DNA of 64,000 bases from Clostridia bacterium (GTDB lineage Bacteria; Bacillota; Clostridia; Christensenellales; UBA1242). Shown one piece after another: positions 15,553 through 25,300 of the stretch; positions within the stretch are counted from its first letter, which is position 1, and each line of letters starts with the position of its first letter. A model generated the notes under the pieces. The model did no database searches and was not told the origin of the DNA. It saw nothing but the letters and a program-made list of their open reading frames with translations. Both the position numbers and the translations under genes were made by a program. The DNA is taken from assembly GCA_900753315.1 (NCBI GenBank), contig CAADYP010000018.1, positions 101,916-165,915 on the forward strand, in the 5' to 3' direction.

Positions 15553-16023
15553 ATGAAAAATGACATTTTTAATGCAAATTCTTATTATGAAGGGTTAATA
15601 CAAAATTTTTATGGAGGTGCAAAAGGTTGTTTTTCAGCCTTTATGCACTTTTTTTATCAATATAATCAAAGTATGGTTTATGCACAAAATTTGACTGAAA
15701 TGTTTAAGAAGTTGTATGAGACTGAACTTGAAAACTGTTCAATTTTGAGCAAGATTTTGATAAAAATGGGAGGCGACAATAAGTATTATTCTTGTTCTCG
15801 TAAATTTTTGTCTGGTTACAATGTTGATTATGTTAAAAATTTCTCAAAAATTTTTCTTACTGACATAGAACTTTTGGAAGTAAACATAATCGAACTTAAA
15901 GGATTGATTTTGAAGATTGAAAATAGTGCTATAAAAAACGAACTTACAATTGTTTTATCAAACAAGAAAAATTCTTTAAAAATTTTAAAAGAGAATTATT
16001 TTAAAAATAATTTAATAAATTAA
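15553..16023 (+). CDS. Ferritin-like fold protein with lost metal ligands
   Basis: 156 aa, four long helices. The layout follows the small clostridial ferritin-like proteins: YYEGLIQNFYGG, FFYQYNQS, then SILSKILIKMGGDNKY, which parallels the ILxxxIKLLGGDPKY hallmark. The residues that should bind the di-iron centre look replaced: the helix-1 SEL becomes CFS, EMxH becomes ELEN, and the last helix DExxH becomes SNKKN. It is therefore probably a structural or regulatory relative rather than an oxidase or iron store. No export signal. A promoter sits directly in front, and only AT-rich DNA follows. Fold call moderate; loss of ligands is inferred from a by-eye comparison. Confidence 0.6.
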   Translation: MKNDIFNANSYYEGLIQNFYGGAKGCFSAFMHFFYQYNQSMVYAQNLTEMFKKLYETELENCSILSKILIKMGGDNKYYSCSRKFLSGYNVDYVKNFSKIFLTDIELLEVNIIELKGLILKIENSAIKNELTIVLSNKKNSLKILKENYFKNNLIN

Positions 16024-16028
16024 ATATC

Positions 16029-16050
16029 AATAAAAAATATCAAAAAATGC
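16029..16050 (-). repeat. Short AT-rich repeat, copy 1 (inverted)
   Basis: Its reverse complement begins GCATTTTTTGATATTTTT, identical over 18 nt to 36107-36124 and similar to 35941-35963. All three copies are in non-coding gaps. Confidence 0.45.
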
Positions 16051-16284
16051 GTAAAAAATCAAAAAGAATAATAAAAAATTGAGATTTTTTTGTGTTTTTT
16101 TATTTTTAAAATATATTTTTATTGAAATCGTTATATGCTTTGTAATTACGCATGAATAAAAATTTTGAGATATTTTCTTTTGATTTTAACAGATTTCTAA
16201 AATATTGATTATGCCGATATTTTTATTTCAAAATGAATTTTTAATATATTTTATATATTATATATATTTTTCTTTGTTTTTTAT

Positions 16285-16314
16285 TTGATAAATTTTGTTG
16301 ATAAGTGGTAAAAT
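16285..16314 (+). promoter_or_regulatory. Promoter of the giant lipoprotein gene
   Basis: TTGATA (16285-16290), 18-nt spacer, TAAAAT (16309-16314) with an extended TGG just before it. It is about 78 nt upstream of the start codon. Confidence 0.5.
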
Positions 16315-16392
16315 ATTTTTGAATAATAATGTCGAAAAAATTTTGTGCTTTACGATACTTACATTTGAAGAAAAATTTAAAGGGGTCTTCTT

Positions 16393-19300
16393 ATGAAAAA
16401 AATAAATTTGGTTTTGATGTCGATGCTTGCAATTGTTTTAAGCAGTGTGCTTGCAGCTTGTTCTTTTAAAAAGGCGGAAGCAACTTTCTCACAGAGTGAG
16501 ATTGTTGTTTCATTGGAAGATACAATAAAGTTGGATGAATATTTGACTGTTAAAAACATTGAGAAAAATGAAGTCTCTTTCAAATATTCAAATTCTTCAT
16601 TGTTTGAAGCAAATGGTCGAAGTATTGTTGCAAAGCAAGCGGGCAAATCATTTGTTTATGCTACATATCAAAACAACAATTTGGCATCTATGAAAATTGT
16701 CGTTAGAGAAAAATTTTCTGCCCCTACGAAATTTGAACTCGCGACAGATGGAACATTGTCTTGGAATGCGGTTTCTGCTTATTATGAAAATGAAACTACC
16801 CCTACAAAAGCACAAAGTTATAGAGTTGTTGGAACGTGCACAGTTTATTCACCAAATGACCCTGCGACAGTTTTGGAAACCGAAGATATAGATGAAACAG
16901 TTTCAACAAACAGCGTCAAACTTTCTAAGGCTGGAAAGTATGAAATCGGTGTTCAATCTCTTGCTTATGGCTATTTTGATAAAAGTGAATTGTCGAGCGT
17001 TCAAACTCTTTATTTTGGATATATGGACAAGTTGGAAGAAAAAGATTTGACTTGGAATTCAGAAAATGGAAATTTGGTTTGGAGTGCAGTGGCTGGAGCT
17101 AGATACAGAGTGTGTGTCGATGGCGTTATGATTGACAGCATTCAATCTGCAACTTCAAAAGACTTGTCTTCAACATTCAATTCTTTGGAAAGTGGAGAAC
17201 ATAAAATTTCTGTTTTTGTGTATGACATAAGTGGGCAAAAAATGGTGCAAGAAAGTGAAAAAATTACCATTGTAAAACTTGATGCGCCAGTTGCTAGTTA
17301 TGAATTTTCTCAAAATGCTGGCGGACAAATTAAAATTGAAGCCCAAAATGATACTAAAGAATTTGAAATTTCTTTGAGAAACACAACTTCAAATCAAACC
17401 GTTGTTTTGTCATACAGTGGTGGTGATGATATTGTTTTTGCTGATTTGACAGGGCTTGCCAGCGGTGTTTATGAGGCAAATATCATAGCAAAAAACACAA
17501 ATGGGAATTTCTATAAGAGCAATGCAACAAACTTTGGCAAAGTTTACAAAATGCCAAAATTGAATATTGCTGCTCTTGGAAACAACACTCTTGATGGAAC
17601 AGTTTTTAATGCCAAAATTGCTGCAACAGGTGGGCTTGTTGCTGCAACAACTTTGATTGGTGGAATTAAGAATGATTATGTGCTTGAAGGATTGGATGTA
17701 GGACAGTCAGAAAAAAATCTTGAATTAGAACTTTTGCAAAGTGGAATATTCAATATCTCTGCAATAAATGCTCCAAAACAAAAGACAAATACAATCAGTG
17801 GAGATGCAGTTTTTGCAATCAATGCTGACAAGAGTGACGGAATTCAAGTTGTTAAACTTGCACAATTTTCTGAAGAAGAAAGCGAAAAAGTAAAACATTC
17901 ATATCAAGATGGAAAATCAGTTTTTGCATTTAAAACAATAGAAAATGCAACAGGCTATGAATTGAATTATTATCGTGGGGAGGCATTTGAAAAAGTTGAA
18001 TCTTCTTTGTATAATGTAGAAATTTCTAACGATACTGCAAAAATAACATTTACTGGAAAGATTGAAGATTTGTTTGATGCTCAAAGCTTTGAAGATAAAA
18101 ATGTGTTTAGATTTCAAATTGTAGCAAAAACAAACAATGATAATTTGACAATCTCTTCTTCAGTTATCAAAACTTTGACATTGCTCTCTGCACCAGAAAC
18201 AACCCACAGTGGAAACTCCGTTGACAAAACTTACACATGGGGAGAAGTGGAAAATGCGGACGGATATAAACTTGAACTTTATGTTATTGACAAAGATGTT
18301 TTTGCTGAAAATCAATCAAGTATCAGCATTGAAACTGCAGGTTTGACAAAGACAGAACATGAACTTGAAAATGCAAATTATGTTTTTGAAAGAGTGGGAT
18401 ATTTCTATTCAAAAATTTATGCAACAACAACAAATGTGGACGAATTTGTTTCTTCACAAGACTGTTTGCAAGAAGTGTTCTATATAGCAGAGAAATTGCA
18501 AAACGGTGCAGTAAAATTTGGATATGATGAAAATTATAAAAACCAAACAGGATTTACTGGAAGCACAGGATATTTTGTAAAGGTTGAGAATGCTGAAAAT
18601 ATCGACAGATACGAAGTCTCTATTGATGGGGATAGTTCTACAATATTTAAAACATCTGAAACCGATAGCAATGTTTATTTGCTTTCAAAAGTTTTTGAAG
18701 ATGGTGTTGCAGTGAATGTTTCTATTGTGGGACATGCTTTGGATGAAACTATTTATCTTGCAAGTGATCCAACAACACTTTCAATAGAAAAACTTGCAAA
18801 GGTGGCATATGACGATTTACAAATCGATGATTTGACAACAACCCTTTCTATTTCAGAAAGAAGTGGAGTGACAGGGGTTAAGATTTGGGAAAGTGACGGC
18901 AATTTTGCGCTTACTGATGATGGAACTTATCCACAATTTGATATTTCAAGATTGTCAAACTTTAGTCTTAAATTCAATTTGTATGGAACAAAAATTGTTG
19001 ACAAAATCTATCAAGATGCAAATGGAAAAATTTATTTAAACAGTGATGATTCAACTATTGTATTTAAGCGTTTGCAATCTCCAAGCAATTTGAAATATTA
19101 TGACGGAAGCATTACTTTTGAACATGATGCTTTGCCACCAGCAACAAAATATTATGTTTTGGATTTGCTTTGCAAAACCGCAAACGGTGAAGACATAAAG
19201 ATTTCAATCAAGTTTGATACTCTTGTAAGTGCTACATATGACGGAACAACTGTTCCAATTGGACTTCAAACAAGTTTTATTTCTTATTCTGGCAATACTG

Positions 19301-22300
19301 TAACAATCAAGCTTTCACAAATCATCAGCTTGATTAAAGAAAGTGAAGATCTTGCAGATATATACAATCAAACAACGCAGATTAAATTTGCAGTTTACGG
19401 ATACCAAAAGTTGAATGATGCATCAGGTGTCACACTTTCTTCATATTATGCAACAGCATATGGAGATTCAACAAAAGATCATATTGTTGTAGAAAAGATG
19501 TCTGCATCAGTATTGACATTTGAAAAACAGAGCACAGATTTTGTGCTTAACTGGACAGAATCAACAACAACAGCAAGTGTTTCTGCTGAAACAAAATATC
19601 AACTTTATCTTGATGGTGCAGAAAAAGGTGGAGCATTGACTGGACTTACTTACAGCATTGCAAGCAGTGAGTTTAAAGATTCAACATACTATACTTTTTA
19701 CATAAAATCTTCAAATCCATATTATTTGGAATCAAACAACTCAAACATAATCAGAATTTATAAATTGCGTGGACTTTCAAGAGTCTCTCTCACTGATCAA
19801 TGTAGTTTGAATTATGAAATTTACACATCAGAAACAGACTTTGTGGATTATGTTTCAGTAAAGAAACCTTCTGCAACAATTCAAGATTCAAGTGGTGTAG
19901 TAAGTATTACAGAATCTGGTGAATATGTCTTCAAATTGATTGGCAAGTCTGTTGAAAATGCTGGAGAAACCACATATTATGTTGACAGTAAAGATTTGGC
20001 ATGGACGCTTGCTGAAATGTCAACAATTAGCCCTGCAAACAAGACAATAAGTTATGCAAACAATTTGTTGTCATGGAATAAGTTTGGAGAAGGACAAGGT
20101 CTTGAAAGTCTTGAATACATTGTTGTTTTCAAGGATGAGAATGGTGCGACAGCAACATTTAAAACGACGCAAACAAGCGTTGATTTGTCATTGCAAGCAG
20201 AGTGTTATGAAACAATTTCTTCATTGAGTGCTGGACAAATCAAAATTCAAGTTTCTGCACATTTGAATCCTTATGCTGTTGCGGTTGGCGGAACAATTTA
20301 TTATGCTCCAAGTGCAAAACTTTTGGATGACAAAACAGAATGTAATCATTTCCTTTACACCGAAAATAGAGATGTTAAAAAATTGACAACTCCAGATGTA
20401 ACAAATGTTGAATTTGTTTCTGCCGATTTGAAAAATTCTCAATTTCCTGAAATCAAAATTTCATTTGTTGGAAACTATGGAAATGAAGGAAAATTTACTT
20501 TCTATTTCAACGATGATGATACAACAAGTTGGACATCTTCTTTGACCCAAACAAATGGCAAATATACATTCTCAATAAACAAAGAAAACTACAACAACAA
20601 AGTCTTCCCTGGCGACATCTTGAAAGTTAAAATCAAGGCTGTTAGCGACAAAGATATTCCTTCTTCACTTGGTGAAGTTGAGATTGAAAGAGTTGTTGAT
20701 TTGCAAAGTGTTGTTTGCGAAAAAACAGGAGAAAAGTATAACGGAAAAATCAAATTTACTTTCAACCCAGAAAAACCTGAATACTCTTTGGGTGGGGTTG
20801 TTGTTAAAGTTGAATATCAAGAAGATGGTGCAGATGCAAAGACTGAATACTTTGTTGCACAAACAACAGAAATAGCAGAATTTTTGACTTATGATATGTC
20901 AAGTTTTATTGAAACAAGACTTGCCAAAGGTGGAACAATCAAGTTATCAGCGTTTATAAATAATTATGCAAATGACACAAGCAAAGTATATTATTTGGCA
21001 GCACCAAATGTGGTAGAAAGTGACACATATTATGTTTTGAAAAGTGTTGAAAATGTTACGAGAGCAACTGGGGGCTTTTATATTGATGAAACTTTAAATG
21101 GACAATCAACAACTTATGTTGTCGAATATGGCGCATCAAGATTTGAAATTGTTGCAAACCAAGAAGGAAAGTTCTATTTTGAATTTCCAAATGATTGGGA
21201 GAATGATAGTTATGCTCTCAAAATTTATGCAGTGGAAGACAATTTTGTCAAATCTTCAACAAATACAATTACATTCAGTCTTAACAGAATTGACAAGGTT
21301 TCAAGTGTGACAATGCAAAGAGCAGATGATGACTTATCAGACGTTACATTGTCATGGAATCATGTTACTGGTGCAACAGGCTATTTGGTAAAAATGTTTG
21401 CAAGAACAGATGTGGACAAAACAGATGCCTTGTATGAATTTAATACCACAAAATTTCATCAAGAAGCTGGAACAACTTTCACACCAGTTGGTGGAAAAGT
21501 AAGTTACAGCATGATTGAAATCTTTGGTAAAAACTATGAAAAGTTGACCGAATATGGAAAAGTTACTGCTTATGATTTAATGAGTGATATTGATGTTGTG
21601 TTTAACGTTGTGGCGATTGGCGACAGTACTTACAACAATTCAAAAGCTTGTTCATTTAATGCTACACTTAAAGGGAATCTTATTGCAGTTAAGGATATCT
21701 CCTATGATGAATATGGAAAAATTACATTTGCAAGTCTGGTTGGAACGACTTATTTGTATAGATTTGTTGATGCAAGCGGAACAGAATTGCAAACGTGGAA
21801 GACTGTTTATGCAGAAAGCGAAATTACAAAACTTGAAGCATCAAATCTTGAAACAAAAGCAGCATTTAATGTTGAAATTATTGCTGTGGGAAGTGCGGTA
21901 AGTGAACCTGCAACATCAACTGATTTTGAATTTGTTTTGGATTCTGTGCCAGTCTCTACACTTGGAAGCAACATGGCATTTATCATCAATGATGAAATTA
22001 TCAAAATTGGTTATCACGAATCTTTACCTTCAAGTCTTGCAATAACATTGGTTCCAAACAGTTGCACCAAATTGTATGTTGGACTCAATAAAGATTCGAT
22101 TTCAAAAGAAGAAGTTGTTGGAATTGTTCCAAATGAAGAATTTGCAAGTGAAGTTGAAGCTCAGTATGTATATTCTTATAACTTTATTAGCATTATTAAC
22201 CAATTAAGAGAAGCGGGTTACACAGTTTCAACTGCCGACAATGTTGACCTTTATTTCTGGTCTTATCGTGGGACTGTAGATACAACAGGAACATACCTTA

Positions 22301-25300
22301 TTTCAAAACCATATAAGTTTAGTTTTAAATTTGCAACAGAAAATCAATTTAACACAATCAAGAAAATTGGCAATTTAGGCGAAGGATCAAAATTTAAAGA
22401 AGATTATGCAAATTCTTATGCAGTCTTCAACAATGTTGATGTAGATGGGTCTCTTGAAACAGTGGGGATTTACATCAAAATAACACAACTTTCAACAGGA
22501 GAAACAAATCCTGACGGCGGAAACGAAGGAGATGGCAATCCAGGTGAAACGCCAATTGAACCAGAAGAACCATTTACTGGTGAAGAAAAGTTGTTCTCAA
22601 CAATCAAGTTCTTCACAAAAGCACAAATGATTGGCAATGAATATTTTGACGGACAAAATGTCTTTGTTGTAAATATTTCCGCTTTGTTTGAAGATGAAGA
22701 TTTAGCAAACCTTACAGGCTCATTTAAGATTGAGTTTGCAAGAATTCAAGTTTCAAAATCAACAACAGAAGATAACTATAAATTCATTCTTTCCGACTGG
22801 CTCTCGGCAAGCTCTGACAAAGAATTTGTTTTTGAAAGACTTGCTGTTGTAAAGACTTTGAATCTTATAAATGGAAATCTTTATTGGACACCAAGTGGTG
22901 AAAAAACACAAAAATATTATGTTTACTTTATGCAAGGTGTAGAAGGAAACGACTATACATATTTTGACACAGAAAATTTGTTCTTCAATGCGTCAGAATA
23001 CACTTCAACAGAAAGTTGCTATTACATTGCAGTTCAAAGCATAAGTAAAGATCCATATATGCTTTCATCTATCAAAGTTTTTGTAACCGAAGTTAAAGGT
23101 GGAATTTCTGCTCCAGTTTTGGTTTATAAAAATCAAATGAAATCTTCAATTCAAATGAAAGATGGAAAACTTATTATTGATTGGGACAAAAACGGAGACT
23201 TCTATAAGGCTTTGACACAAGAAGGAGATTATGGAGAAATTGCAAAAGGGTTGACAGAAACTGTATTTACAAGTCCATTCACATTCACTATTTCTCAACT
23301 TTTAAACAACGAAATAAAATTGAGATTGAGATTTACTTCAATCAATGGAGGAACAGAGGGTGTAAGAAAAGTTTTTGATATTAATGCAAAACACCTTTTG
23401 ACCGACCTTTTTGAATTTGGAACAGCAAATGGTTATGATGTTGAAAAGCAGTTGAAAGCGTTGTATACAAATTCAGGAACAAGTGTGATAGGAAAGATTA
23501 TTAGCGAATTTTCAACCTTTGTTCAAAATGGGAGTCACGGAATTGCAAACTCATCAGTTTTATTTGATGATTTGTTTGAATCAGTACAACTTGGGAATTA
23601 TAAACTTGACTACTGTTTGCTTGGGAACACAAAGACACTCAATTCTTCTTGGTATAAATTTGAGAACAAAAACAAAGAAAACATTTTGTATGTAAATGGT
23701 GAACCTTCAATCAAGGCAATCAAGAGCGAAGGGACAACTGACAAAGCAATCAATGCTTATAAAGTTTTGATAAAGAAGAGTGAGATTTACAATTATGTCG
23801 ACGGTGCATATGTAAAAGAGATTGCGGAAAACTACAAATTCAAAATTTATGATGATGCTGGCAACACACATGTATTCTCAATCACAAAAGGTATTTCAAG
23901 TTATAGTTTAAGTTTGCAAGGCTCAAAGACAGGGAAAACCGTTTCAGTTTATGAAACTGATTTGAATGGTGAGCAAACACAAAATGGTACATATTTGATG
24001 TTCTACATAAACCACAATTCTGGAAACTCAATTTTGGGTGTTTATGACGAAGAGATAAACAGAACCAACTATAAGATGCAAATCTTTGCAGTTGGAAATG
24101 ATTATTCTCTTTCAAGTAAATCAGAGTTTTTCAATTTGGTATTGTTAAGTTTTGGACAAACATTTACCATTTCAAATGGTGAATTTGTCTGGGGCGGAAT
24201 TAACAACCGTAAAACAAGCATAATTTACAAGAAAAACACAAGTAGCACCGAAGGTGTGACAGAAATTGAAGGAAGCATGGTTTCTTCAAGATATTCACTT
24301 GAAGGTCTTGGATATGGACTTTATGATTACATCAGATTTGTAAACATTGGAGAAGTTAAGGCAAATACAATTTTTGTTGATAGCGAAATCTTGCAAGTAA
24401 ACAATGTTTACAAACTCGCTCCACCAAGACTCAACAACAATATGGGTTACATTGGAATAGATGACTCTGCAAACATCAGCATGCTTGGAGTTGCAACCGA
24501 AGGTAACACATCAACACAAATTTGTTATTCAGATGGAAACATATACAACTATATCCTTTACAATTCTGACCCAGCATCAAAGATAATGTTCTCTGATGAA
24601 AATTGTGCAAGAGACTTGTTGTATTACGAAGTCGGCACAACTGGAATGGAACTTACAAATGCAGATTATGATTACAAAAACACAGAAGAAAACGCAAAAG
24701 AATTTTATGTTTCAAGCATAGGAACAACAGCTTCTGTAAACATCGAAAAAGATGCTTCAGAATATTATTTGAGAAAGATTTATTGCAAAGACGCAGTAAG
24801 CGGAGAATCTAGTCCTAAAAACATCGCAATCAGAAGTCAATTTGCAAAACTTGATGCGACAATGATTGATGCTGTTCAAACAGTGCGTGTTGAAAATGGG
24901 CTTTTGCAATGGGCTAGTATAAATGGTAGAACGGGTGCAGAAGTGTTTGAATTACCGCAAGACACAAACGCAAAAGTTGTTTACAAAGTTACAATTGCAC
25001 AATATAAAGAATCAAACACACAAGAAGGCATGACAGAAACAAATGTTGGAATCGAATATTTCTATTACACAACAAAATCAGAATTTGACTTCTCACTTAT
25101 CAAAGAAGAACAACTTGTTGACACTGGAGAAGTAACTTATTTGAAGGCTACTGTTCAAGCTTTGGCATTAAATGTTACAAAAGATAGACCTACAGAAAAG
25201 TATGTTGAGTTGATTGAAGGTGGTTATGCAAGCGGAAATGTTCAATATGCAAACTCTGCTCTTTATGTCCTTATGGGCAATGGTGCAGTATTGAAGAAGA

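Larger units (their letters stand above)
16024..16392. other. AT-rich non-coding gap before the giant lipoprotein gene
   Basis: 369 bases, extremely A/T rich, with no plausible gene on either strand. It holds, in order: one copy of a short repeat (16029-16050), a weak A/T-only hairpin with a T run near 16070-16088 that may end the preceding transcript, a TA-dinucleotide tract (16243-16270), a promoter (16285-16314), and a leader of about 70 nt ending in AAAGGGG (16379-16385), the ribosome-binding site of the giant gene. Confidence 0.7.

Noticed and set aside
16024..16392. Replication origin or phage attachment site in the AT-rich gap.
   Set aside because: No DnaA-box cluster, iterons, integrase gene or tRNA target is present. 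A promoter region explains the gap better.
16393..16646. Antisense frame opposite the start of the giant lipoprotein gene.
   Set aside because: It crosses the true signal peptide and ribosome-binding site of the lipoprotein gene and has no start signal of its own.
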